From Glandiceps talaboti (Eukaryota > Hemichordata > Enteropneusta > Spengelidae): 64,000 nucleotides of DNA. The stretch spans positions 24,614,725 through 24,678,724 of the forward strand of contig NC_135555.1 of NCBI RefSeq assembly GCF_964340395.1. Direction: 5' to 3'. Below the pieces are notes generated by a model. It had not been told where the DNA came from. It saw only the letters and a program-made list of their open reading frames with translations, and did no database searches. A program made the translations under genes and the position numbers. This document shows positions 11,399 through 24,000 of this stretch, piece by piece. The number at the start of each line of letters is the position of its first letter. Within the stretch, counting starts at the first letter, position 1.

Positions 11399-13502
11399 AC
11401 AACTATACCTATAGTAGTTAGTTCAACACTGCCATTGGTCACAACTATACCTATAGTAGTTAGTTCAACACTGCCATTGGTCACAACTATACCTATAGTA
11501 GTTAGTTCAACACTGCCATTGGTCACAACTATACCTATAGTAGTTAGTTCAACACTGCCATTGGTCACAACTATACCTATAGTAGTTTGTTCAACACTGC
11601 CATTGGTCACAACTATACCTATAGTAGCTAGTTCAACACTGCCATTGGTCACAACTATACCTATAGTAGCTAGTTCAACACTGCCATTGGTCACAACTAT
11701 ACCTATAGTAGTTAGTTCAACACTGCCATTGGTCACAACTATACCTATAGTAGTTAGTTCAACACTGCCATTGGTCACAACTATACCTATAATAGCTAGT
11801 TCAACACTGCCATTGGTCACAACTATACCTATAGTAGTTAGTTCAACACTGCCATTGGTCACAACTATACCTATAGTAGTTAGTTCAACACTGCCATTGT
11901 TCACAACTATACCTATAGTAGTTTGTTCAACACTGCCATTGGTCACAACTATACCTATAGTAGTTAGTTCAACACTGCCATTGGTCACAACTATACCTAT
12001 AGTAGCTAGTTCAACACTGCCATTGGTCACAACTATACATATAGTAGTTAGTTCAACACTGCGATTGGTCACAACTATACCTATAGTAGTTAGTTCAACA
12101 CTGCGATTGGTCACAACTATACCTATAGTAGTTAGTTCAACACTGTCATTGGTCACAACTATACATATAGTAGTTAGTTCAACACTGCCATTGGTCACAA
12201 CTATACCTATAGTAGTTAGTTCAACACTGTCATTGGTCACAACTATACATATAGTAGTTAGTTCAACACTGCCATTGGTCACAACTATACCTATAGTAGC
12301 TAGTTCAACACTGCCATTGGTCACAACTATACCTATAGTAGTTAGTTCAACACTGCCATTGGTCACAACTATACCTATAGTAGTTAGTTCAACACTGCCA
12401 TTGGTCACAACTATACCTATAGTAGTTAGTTCAGCACTGCCATTGGTCACAACTATACCTATAGTAGCTAGTTCAACACTGCCATTGGTCACAACTATAC
12501 CAATAGTAGCTAGTTCAACACTGCCATTGGTCACAACTATACCTATAGTAGTTAGTTCAACACTGCCATTGGTCACAACTATACCTATAGTAGTTAGTTC
12601 AACACTGCCATTGGTCACAACTCTACCTATAGTAGCTAGTTCAACACTGCCATTGGTCACAACTATACCTATAGTAGTTAGTTCAACACTGCGATTGGTC
12701 ACAACTATACCTATAGTAGTTAGTTCAACACTGTCATTGGTCACAACTATACATATAGTAGTTAGTTCAACACTGTCATTGGTCACAACTATACCTATAG
12801 TAGTTAGTTCAACACTGTCATTGGTCACAACTATACATATAGTAGTTAGTTCAACACTGCCATTGGTCACAACTATACCTATAGTAGCTAGTTCAACACT
12901 GCCATTGGTCACAACTATACCTATAGTAGTTAGTTCAACACTGCCATTGGTCACAACTATACCTATAGTAGTTAGTTCAACACTGCCATTGGTCACAACT
13001 CTACCTATAGTAGCTAGTTCAACACTGCCATTGGTCACAACTATACCTATAGTAGTTAGTTCAACACTGCCATTGGTCACAACTATACCTATAGTAGTTA
13101 GTTCAACACTGCCATTGGTCACAACTATACCTATAGTAGTTAGTTCAACACTGCCATTGGTCACAACTATACCTATAGTAGTTAGTTCAACACTGCCATT
13201 GGTCACAACTATACCTATAGTAGTTAGTTCAACACTGCCATTGGTCACAACTATACCTATAGTAGCTTGTTCAACACTGCCATTGGTCACAACTATACCT
13301 ATAGTAGCTAGTTCAACACTGCCATTGGTCACAACTATACCTATAGTAGCTTGTTCAACACTGCCATTGGTCACAACTATACCAATAGTAGCTAGTTCAA
13401 CACTGCCATTGGTCACAACTATACCTATAGTAGTTAGTTCAACACTGCCATTGGTCACAACTATACCTATAGTAGCTAGTTCAACACTGCCATTGGTCAC
13501 AA
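11399..13502. repeat. 42-bp satellite array, about 50 copies, open on both strands
   Basis: Head-to-tail copies of a 42-bp unit (core TTAGTTCAACACTGCCATTG), nearly all full length with 0-3 substitutions. Because 42 is a multiple of three and no frame stop is present, both strands stay open for about 750 codons. The + strand repeats TTIPIVVSSTLPLV but has no ATG (the frame would start at a GTG). The minus strand repeats VTNGSVELTTIGIV and does start with an ATG at 13566, just outside the array. Most differences between copies change amino acids on either strand (L/Q, T/A, G/D/R, G/C), which is not the pattern of a protein under constraint. I call it a satellite and leave translation as an open question. 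Confidence 0.9.
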
Positions 13503-13578
13503 ATAAAAATATGTCTATGACAACTGGTCTCTCCTTTGTAACTTGTCCAAACAGTCTGTACATCATTATCTGTAAGAT

Positions 13579-13608
13579 GGGGAGGGGGAGGGGGAGGGGA
13601 GGGGGGGG
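13579..13608 (+). promoter_or_regulatory. G-quadruplex-forming G-run block
   Basis: Five runs of four or more G separated by single A residues, about 385 bp upstream of the sphingomyelinase start codon and on its coding strand. Such runs form quadruplexes readily. A promoter role is inferred from position only. Confidence 0.5.
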
Positions 13609-13798
13609 CTGTTACCTAGGAGTAGTTTTGTTTTCTTTTTATCAATCCTTTGAAGATCGATTATGGAGCAATACTTTGCAGGGGTTGAAAATATAGATAT
13701 TCGATAAGTCATAATGCATTTTTTTCTCTTTTGTTCTGTTAGTTCATGAGATAATGTGATATGTGATACAAATGGTTGAAGTATACTTGACCATCTAG

Positions 13799-13921
13799 TG
13801 TAGATTGGGAGACAACCAGCTAACATCAGTGTGGATTGGGAGACAACCAGCTAACATCAGTGTGGATTGGGAGACAACCAGCTAACATCAGTGTGGATTG
13901 GGAGACAACCAGCTGACATCA
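13799..13921 (+). repeat. 31-bp minisatellite, four copies, just upstream of the sphingomyelinase start
   Basis: Four head-to-tail copies of a 31-bp unit (GATTGGGAGACAACCAGCTA core). The last ends 70 bp before the ATG at 13992. It probably lies in the 5' untranslated region or promoter. Each copy carries ATTGG, an inverted CCAAT box, so the array presents four in a row. Confidence 0.85.
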
Positions 13922-13991
13922 ATTTTCCACTTCTAATAATATAACTTTACATCTCAGTGATTTTTAAATATTATCATTCTCACTAAACATA

Positions 13992-14843
13992 ATGTCAACC
14001 ATGTTGTACAAAGAACGATATCAAACCAGAAAACTACGCCAGATTTGTAATGTAATTATATGGTTTGGTCGCTATCTGCCATGCTGGTCAATAGATCATT
14101 TGGTGGCCAGTGTGCTGCCACCATGCTCAGAAACCGAAGATCAAATTTGGTATTTATGCAACTCATTGCCATGGATACCAGTGTATGCAGTTATTGTCAT
14201 ATTTTCTTTGGCAATAAAAGCCCTTCTCTTTCCAGTATTTATTGCAGTTACAGCATATCAAGCCCCATACGTCTATGTCAGTAAGAAATACGAGGGGGCA
14301 CAGAAGATTAATTACAAGACTAACTATACAGTGTGTTCTGCTAACATTTGTTTACTTGGAGAAACTGTTGCACATGTGAATTCTCTTGGCGAAGACACCA
14401 ACCGAAGAGGAAGGCAAATTGGAAAAGAAATAGTTAATTCACAGTGTTGTAACAAATTAGATGTCAAAATGGTGTACCCAAATAGTGGAGATGACATGAG
14501 CTCACCAGAAAATTTGAAATCACACAACACACATGATGCTTCCTCTGCAAATAAGAATTCACATATATTGACATCTTTTCCAGCAAACATTGACTTTTTC
14601 TGTTTTCAAGAAGTCACTGATTTCCTTAGTCAGCCTGCTAGTAACTTAATGGAGGAACTTAGTGTGTACTTTGAGTATTTTATATTTGATGTGGGATCTA
14701 CTGGATGGAGAACCTATTTCCATATATTTGATAGTGGTCTGATGTTTGCAAGTCGGTACCCAATCTTGGACATACAGTTTCATCCGTTTTCTAATGTGCA
14801 CAGTTTTCTCAAATTTGCATCCTTCGGAGTGCTATCAGTGAAG
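13992..14843 (+). CDS. SMPD3-like: Sphingomyelinase coding exon 1
   Basis: Encodes residues 1-284: both hydrophobic anchors, the SAN motif and the metal-binding Glu207 (FCFQEV). It ends in AAG before the donor GTAAGA in phase 0. If not spliced, the frame runs on to a TAG at 14886-14888, with an AATAAA at 14937-14942. Confidence 0.92.
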
Positions 14844-17800
14844 GTAAGATTCAACAAACACCTATGCAGCTCAGGAACCAGTGTGTAGCACGATATTGTA
14901 ACTTTGTCTTGTACTGAGCATTTATAAATCACCATGACAATAAAGCATTCCTAACATAAGGGAGCCTTCAGTATTTACAAGGGGGGCGGACGAAATCACA
15001 CATGGTCTGTTAAGTAAAACATGACCCTCCCCCCATTCTCCATTTGTAAAAAAGTGACCCTCCCCTTTGTCCCATTTTGTAAAACATGACCCTCCCCATG
15101 ACAATTGCATATACTGAACGTTAATCAATATTCCCATTATATTTCATATACATACAAATTAAATGATTTTGACAATATTTCTACATATAAAGTGACAAAC
15201 AGTAAAAGACTGGCTAGTTACCTTTCTCTTATAATCATACACAATCTAGTTAGTATCTAAAACGTGCTTTCCATGTTGTGCATACTCTGCCTGATCTGGT
15301 CATTTGCAAAAAGTTCCTTGATATCATTGTCATCATCATCACCTTCACCTTCAGTATTGCCATTAGTGTCACTCTAATCTGACTCACTGGTACTACTTGA
15401 GTCAGTACATGTATCACTGTCCATGTTCTCTATGACATTCAAAACTAAATCATGACATTCAAAACTAAATCATCATCATCATGATCATCATCATCATGAT
15501 CATCATGATCATCATCATCATCATCATCACTGCTACCATCACCATCACATTTTAACAACATTCACGGACAGTACTGTGAGTGATAAGGTGAGATGGTACA
15601 CTCAACAAAATGCATCATTTTATTAAACAATTTTCTTACAATATGTGTACTTTTACTTTTGTATTTTGGCATGTAAAGTACTCGTAAAAATAAATGTTGA
15701 ATGCTCATCTCACTTTTACATCTCAAAACACACAAAACATATTGACAATAATTGAATCTTCAATTTGATTCCTCCGGCCCCCTGTAAATACTGAAGGCTC
15801 CCTAAATTTAAAACTTCTGAAGAGAAGTTGTATGATCTGGAGATGTGGGATAGGTGATAGGTGTCAAGAGGTGGGATGGTTGTCAAGAGGTGGGATATAG
15901 GTGTGGATATGTTATGGTTGTCAAGAGTTGGGATGGTTGTCAAGAGGTGGGATGGGTGTGGAGATATGTGGGATGGTTGTCAAGAGATGGGATAGTTGCC
16001 ACAAGGTGGGATTACGGCTGTGGAGGTGTGGGATGGCAATCAAGTGGTGGGATGGGTGTGGAGATGTGCGATGGTTGTCAAGAGGTGGGATGGTTGCCAC
16101 GATGTGGGATGGGTGTGGAAATGTGGGATGGTTGTCAAGAGGTTGAATTGGTGTCAAGAGGTGGAATGGGGGTGGATATGTGGGATGGTTGTCATGGAGT
16201 GGGATGGTTTCACCAGAGGTGTGATGGGTGTCAAGAGATGTGATGGGTGTCAAGAGGTGGATGGGTGTCAAGAGGTGTGATGGGTGTCAAGAGATGTGAT
16301 GGGTGTCAAGAGGTGGATGGGTGTCAAGAGGTGTGATGGGTGTCAAGAGATGTGATGGGTGTCAAGAGGTGTGATGGGTGTCAAGAGGTGGATGGGTGTC
16401 AAGAGGTGGATGCATGGGTGTCAAGAGGTGTGATCGGTGTCAAGAGGTAGATGCATGGGTGTCAAGAGATGTGATGGGTGTCAAGAGGTAGATGCATGGG
16501 TGTCAAGAGATGTGATGGGTGTCAAGAGGTGGATGCATGGGTGTCAAGAGGTGTGATGGGTGTCAAGAGGTGTGATGGTTATCAAGATGTGGGATGGGTA
16601 TCAAGAGGTGGATGGGTGACACACTGTCAGTGTAAGAGATGGGTGTAAAGACTAAGAGGCGAGAATCCATAGTTGTTAAAAGATGGGATGGGTGTAAATA
16701 AAGACCTTCTAATCTTGGGTGATGTAGTTAAGAATTTTTAAATGGCATAGCCTGGCATTAATTACTGTTCTTGGTACCGTGGCCGAAGATGACAAATCGG
16801 TCTTCTAATTCAAGTGTCGGTCTTCTAGTTCAAGTGTCGGTCTTCTAAATTCAAGTGTCGGTCTTCTAATTCAAAAATCTGTCTTCTAGTTCAAGTGACG
16901 GTATTAGCGTGGCCGAAGATGACAAATCGGTCTTCTAATTCAAGTGTCGGTCTTCTAGTTCAAGTGTCGGTCTTCTAAATTCAAGTGTCGGTCTTCTAAT
17001 TCAAAAATCTGTCTTCTAGTTCAAGTGTCGGTATTAGCATGGCCGAAGACAACAAATCAGTCTTCTAATTCAAGCGTCGGTCTTCTAATTAAAAAATTCG
17101 GTTTTCTAATTCAAAAATCGGTCTTCTAGTTCAAGTGTCGGTCTTCTAATTCAAGTGTCGGTCTTCTAATTCAAAAATCGGTCTTCTAGTTCAAGTGTCG
17201 GTCTTCTAGTTCAAGTGTCGGTCTTCTAATTCAAGTGTCGGCCTTCTAATTCAAAAATCAGTCTTCTAATTCAAGTGTCGGTCTTCTAATTCAAGTGTCG
17301 GTCTTCTAATTCAAAAATCGGTCTTCTAACTCAAAAAAGACCAATCATAGCACAGAAGCGAAACAAAAACTTAAAAGACAAATGGGTCAACACTAAATTG
17401 AAGGATTCCGAATTTAAAAATCTAGCGGAAAAAGAACTAGATGATAGGAATGTTGAAATACTGGCATCTTTATTTGATGAACAATACAAGTAAACTCTGG
17501 GCAAACAAATACGGGAATACTATACTATATAGTATAGTATAGTATAGTAAAGTATATAGTGTAGTATAATATATAGTATATAGCATAGTATAGTATATAG
17601 TATAGTATATAGTATAGTATAGTATAGTATAGTATAGTATAGTATAGTATAGTATAGTATAGTATAGAAGACCGACACTTGAATTACAAGACCGACACTT
17701 GAATTACAAGACCGACACTTGAACTACAAGACCGACACTTGAATTAGAAGACCAACACTTGAATTACAAGACCGACACTTGAATTGAGACACTTGAATCA

Positions 17801-20800
17801 GAAGACCGATTTGTCGTCTTCGGCCACGGTATCTTGGTGCTTGCTTTTGTTTCACCTTTGGAATAATTATATTATCAAATTGTTCAGTACTAATAATAGG
17901 TTAGAATATAGAATATACCTCAATACTCAATTTTTCTCCAAACTTTGGCGTATGAAGCTTGTTACTTATCCCGTCGTATAAAGCTTGTTACTTATCCCGT
18001 CGTATAAAGCTTGTTACTTATTCCGTATAAAGCTTGTTAGTTATCCCGTCGTATAAAGCTTGTTACTTATCCCGTATAAAGCTTGTTAGTTATCCCGTAT
18101 AAAGCTTGTTACTTATCCCGTCGTATAAAGCTTGTTACTTATCCCGTCGTATAAAGCTTGTTACTTATCCCGTATAAAGCTTGTTACTTATCCCGTCGTA
18201 TAAAGCTTGTTACTTATCCCGTATAAAGCTTGTTAGTTATCCCGTATAAAGCTTGTTACTTATCCCGTCGTATAAAGCTTGTTACTTATCCCGTATAAAG
18301 CTTGTTACTTATCCCGTCGTATAAAGCTTGTTACTTATCCCGTCGTATAAAGCTTGTTACTTATCCCGTCGTATAAAGCATGTTACTTATCCCGTCGTAT
18401 AAAGCTTGTTACTTATCCCGTCGTATAAAGCTTGTTACTTATCCCGTACAAAGCTTGTTACTTAACCCCGTATAAAGCTTGTTACTTATCCCGTATAAAG
18501 CTTGTTACTTATCCCGTCGTATAAAGCTTGTTACTTATCCCGTATAAAGCTTGTTACTTATCCCGTCGTATAAAGCTTGTTACTTATCCCGTACAAAGCT
18601 TGTTACTTATCCCGTACAAAGCTTGTTACTTAACCCCGTATAAAGCTTGTTACTTATCCCGTATAAAGCTTGTTACTTATCCCGTCGTATAAAGCTTGTT
18701 ACTTATCCCGTATAAACCTTGTTACTTATCCCGTACAAACCTTGTTACTTATCCCGTACAAAGCTTGTTACTTATCCCGTATAAAGCTTGTTACTTATCC
18801 CGTCGTATAAAGCTTGTTACTTATCCCGTACAAACCTTGTTACTTATCCCGTACAAAGCTTGTTACTTATCCCGTATAAAGCTTGTTACTTATCCCGTCG
18901 TATAAAGCTTGTTACTTATCCCGTCATATAAAGCTTGTTACTTATCCCGTCGTATAAAGCTTGTTACTTATCCCGTCGTATAAAGCTTGTTACTTATCCC
19001 ATCGTATAAAGCTTGTTACTTATCCCGTTGAAATCCAAACTTTGGCGTATAAAGCTTGTTACTTATCCCGTTGAAATCCAAACTTTGGCGTATAAAGCTT
19101 GTTACTTATCCCGTTGTTACTTATCCCGTTGAAATAATAAAAGTTCACATTTTGTTTTCAAGAAAACAAGAATCTTATTTATATTTTCCATAGAGTTAAC
19201 ACGGTATTCAGCAGCCATACTGGATTCTAAAATGATTATATTTTGACGTAATTTTACCTCTATTTCAAGAATTCACATGGTCACCCACGATATTTTTACT
19301 GATGTTAACTGAGAGAGAGTTGGTGTTTTCTTGAACCAAGTAACAGCAAAAGTTGAAAGAGTTTATTTCTGAGGCGCATTGTAAATTAAAACTTCTAATA
19401 TACTTTAATGGTTGTCACTATTCTAATATACTTTAATGGTTGACACTATGCTAATATACTTTAATGGCTGTCACTATTCTAATATACTTTAATGGCTGTC
19501 ACTATTCTAATATACTTTAATGGCTGTCACTATTCTAATATACTTTAATGGCTGTCACTATTCTAATATACTTTAATGGCTGTCACTATTCTAATATACT
19601 TTAATGGCTGTCACTATGCTAATATACTTTAATGGCTGTCACTATTCTAATATACTTTAATGGCCGTCACTATTCTAATATACTTTAATAGCTGTCACTA
19701 TTCTAATATACTTTAATTGCTGTCACTATGCTAATATACTTTAATGGCTGTCACTATTCTAATATACTTTAATGGCTGTCACTATTCTAATATACTTTAA
19801 TAGCTGTCACTATTCTAATATACTTTAATGGCTGTCACTATGCTAATATACTTTAATGGCTGTCACTATTCTAATATACTTTAATGGCTGTCACTATTCT
19901 AATATACTTTAATGGCTGTCACTATTCTAATATACTTTAATAGCTGTCACTATTCTAATATACTTTAATGGCTGTCACTATTCTAATATACTTTAATAGC
20001 TGTCACTATGCTAATATACTTTAATAGCTGTCACTATTCTAATATACTTTAATAGCTGTCACTATTCTAATATACTTTAATGGCTGTCACTATTCTAATA
20101 TACTTTAATAGCTGTCACTATGCTAATATACTTTAATAGCTGTCACTATTCTAATATACTTTAATAGCTGTCACTATTCTAATATACTTTAATGGCTGTC
20201 ACTATGCTAATATACTTTAATGGTTGTCACTATGCTAATATACTTTAATAGCTGTCACTATTCTAATATACTTTAATAGCTGTCACTATTCTAATATACT
20301 TTAATGGCTGTCACTATTCTAATATGCTTTAATGGTTGTCACTATGCTGATATGCTTTAATGGCTGTCACTATTCTAATATACTTTAATGGCTGTCACTA
20401 TTCTGATATACTTTAATGGTTTTCACTATGCTAATATACTTTAATGGTTGTCACTATGCTGATATACTTTAATGGTTGTCACTATGCTGATATACTTTAA
20501 TGGCTGTCACTATTCTGATATACTTTAATGGCTGTCACTATTCTAATATACTTTAATGGCTGTCACTATTCTAATATACTTTAATGGTTGTCACTATGCT
20601 GATATGCTTTAATGGCTGTCACTATTCTAATATACTTTAATGGCTGTCACTATTCTGATATACTTTAATGGTTTTCACTATGCTAATATACTTTAATGGT
20701 TGTCACTATGCTGATATACTTTAATGGTTGTCACTATGCTGATATACTTTAATGGCTGTCACTATGCTAATATACTTTAATGGCTGTCACTATGCTAATA

Positions 20801-20951
20801 TACTTTAATGGCTGTCACTATTCTAATATAATAATAATAATAATAATAATAATGTTTATTTTCGCCAGAAAAAAAAGACACAATATCTCGTACAAAGAGC
20901 TCGACATTACAAATAAATTTACAGAGCTTAATGTTATAAATTATTCAGATT

Positions 20952-21022
<71 letters not shown>

Positions 21023-24000
21023 GGTGAACATTTCTGGCGGGGATCACAAATAGTTCATTCGAACTAGTCTGAATGTGACCCTCAGACACAATGCGAAAAA
21101 TACTTTTAAATATACTTTACTGGCTGTCACTATGCTGATATACTTTAATGGTTGTCACTATGCTGATATACTTTAATGGCTGTCACTATTCTAATATACT
21201 TTAATAGCTGTCACTATGCTAATATACTTTAATGGCTGTCACTATGCTAATATACTTTAATGGCTGTCACTATGCTAATATACTTTAATAGCTGTCACTA
21301 TGCTAATATACTTTAATAGCTGTCACTATTCTAATATACTTTAATAGCTGTCCCTATTCTAATATACTTTAATGTCTGTCACTATGCTAATATACTTTAA
21401 TGGCTGTCACTATTCTAATATACTTTAATGGTTGTCACTATGCTGATATACTTTAATGGCTGTCACTATTCTAATATACTTTAATGGCTGTCACTATTCT
21501 GATATACTTTAATGGTTTTCACTATGCTAATATACTTTAATGGTTGTCACTATGCTAGTATACTTTAATGGTTGTCACTATGCTGATATACTTTAATGGC
21601 TGTCACTATTCTAATATACTTTAATGGTTGTCACTATTCTAATATACCTTAATGGCTGTCACTATTCTAATATACTTTAATAGCTGTCACTATTCTAATA
21701 TACTTTAATGGCTGTCACTATGCTAATATACTTTAATGGCTGTCACTATGCTAATATACTTTAATAGCTGTCACTATGCTGATATACTTTAATAGCTGTC
21801 ACTATTCTAATATACTTTAATAGCTGTCACTATTCTAATATACTTTAATGGCTGTCACTATGCTAATATACTTTAATGGCTGTCACTATTCTAATATACT
21901 TTAATGGCTGTCACTATGCTGATATACTTTAATGTCTGTCACTATTCTAATATACTTTAATAGCTGTCACTATGCTAATATACTTTAATGGCTGTCACTA
22001 TTCTAATATACTTTAATGGCTGTCACTATTCTAATATACTTTAATAGCTGTCACTATTCTAATATACTTTAATAGCTGTCACTATTCTAATATACTTTAA
22101 TGGCTGTCACTATTCTAATATACTTTAATGGCTGTCACTATGCTAATATACTTTAATAGCTGTCACTATGCTAATATACTTTAATGGTTGTCACTATTCT
22201 AATATACTTTAATGGTTGTCACTATTCTAATATACTTTAATGGCTGTCACTATTCTAATATACTTTAATAGCTGTCACTATTCTAATATACTTTAATGGC
22301 TGTCACTATTCTAATATACTTTAATGGCTGTCACTATGCTAATATACTTTAATGGCTGTCACTATTCTAATATACTTTAATGGCTGTCACTATGCTAATA
22401 TACTTTAATAGCTGTCACTATGCTAATATACTTTAATAGCTGTCACTATTCTAATATACTTTACTGGCTGTCACTATGCTGATATACTTTAATGGCTGTC
22501 ACTATTCTAATATACTTTAATGGCCGTCACTATTCTAATATACTTTAATAGCTGTCACTATGCTAATATACTTTAATGGCTGTCACTATTCTGATATACT
22601 TTAATGGCTGTCACTATTCTAATATACTTTAATGGCTGTCACTATTCTAATATACTTTAATGGTTGTCACTATGCTGATATGCTTTAATGGCTGTCACTA
22701 TTCTAATATACTTTAATGGCTGTCACTATTCTGATATACTTTAATGGTTTTCACTATGCTAATATACTTTAATGGTTGTCACTATGCTGATATACTTTAA
22801 TGGTTGTCACTATGCTGATATACTTTAATGGCTGTCACTATGCTAATATACTTTAATGGCTGTCACTATGCTAATATACTTTAATGGCTGTCACTATTCT
22901 AATATAATAATAATAATAATAATAATAATGTTTATTTTCGCCAGAAAAAAAAGACACAATATCTCGTACAAAGAGCTCGACATTACAAATAAATTTACAG
23001 AGCTTAATGTTATAAATTATTCAGATTAGAAAACACACACACACACACACATGTAAGGTGAACATTTCTGGCGGGGATCACAAATAGTTCATTCGAACTA
23101 GTCTGAATGTGACCCTCAGACACAATGCGAAAAATACTTTTAAATATACTTTACTGGCTGTCACTATGCTGATATACTTTAATGGTTGTCACTATGCTGA
23201 TATACTTTAATGGCTGTCACTATTCTAATATACTTTAATAGCTGTCACTATGCTAATATACTTTAATGGCTGTCACTATGCTAATATACTTTAATGGCTG
23301 TCACTATGCTAATATACTTTAATAGCTGTCACTATGCTAATATACTTTAATAGCTGTCACTATTCTAATATACTTTAATAGCTGTCACTATTCTAATATA
23401 CTTTAATGTCTGTCACTATGCTAATATACTTTAATGGCTGTCACTATTCTAATATACTTTAATGGTTGTCACTATGCTGATATACTTTAATGGCTGTCAC
23501 TATTCTAATATACTTTAATGGCTGTCACTATTCTGATATACTTTAATGGTTTTCACTATGCTAATATACTTTGATGGTTGTCACTATGCTAATATACTTT
23601 AATGGTTGTCACTATGCTGATATACTTTAATGGCTGTCACTATTCTAATATACTTTAATGGTTGTCACTATTCTAATATACCTTAATGGCTGTCACTATT
23701 CTAATATACTTTAATAGCTGTCACTATTCTAATATACTTTAATGGCTGTCACTATGCTAATATACTTTAATGGCTGTCACTATGCTAATATACTTTAATA
23801 GCTGTCACTATGCTGATATACTTTAATAGCTGTCACTATTCTAATATACTTTAATAGCTGTCACTATTCTAATATACTTTAATGGCTGTCACTATGCTAA
23901 TATACTTTAATGGCTGTCACTATTCTAATATACTTTAATGGCTGTCACTATGCTGATATACTTTAATGTCTGTCACTATTCTAATATACTTTAATAGCTG

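Noticed and set aside
11357-13696. A 779-codon + strand gene
   Set aside because: It has no ATG start (GTG only), is entirely a 42-bp satellite, and the opposite strand is equally open.
14060-14590. Additional frames overlapping sphingomyelinase exon 1
   Set aside because: They are shadows of the conserved exon frame in other frames or on the other strand.
15854-16280. Trp/Gly-rich proteins of 80-130 codons
   Set aside because: They are read-through of the GTCAAGAGGTG minisatellite in all frames.
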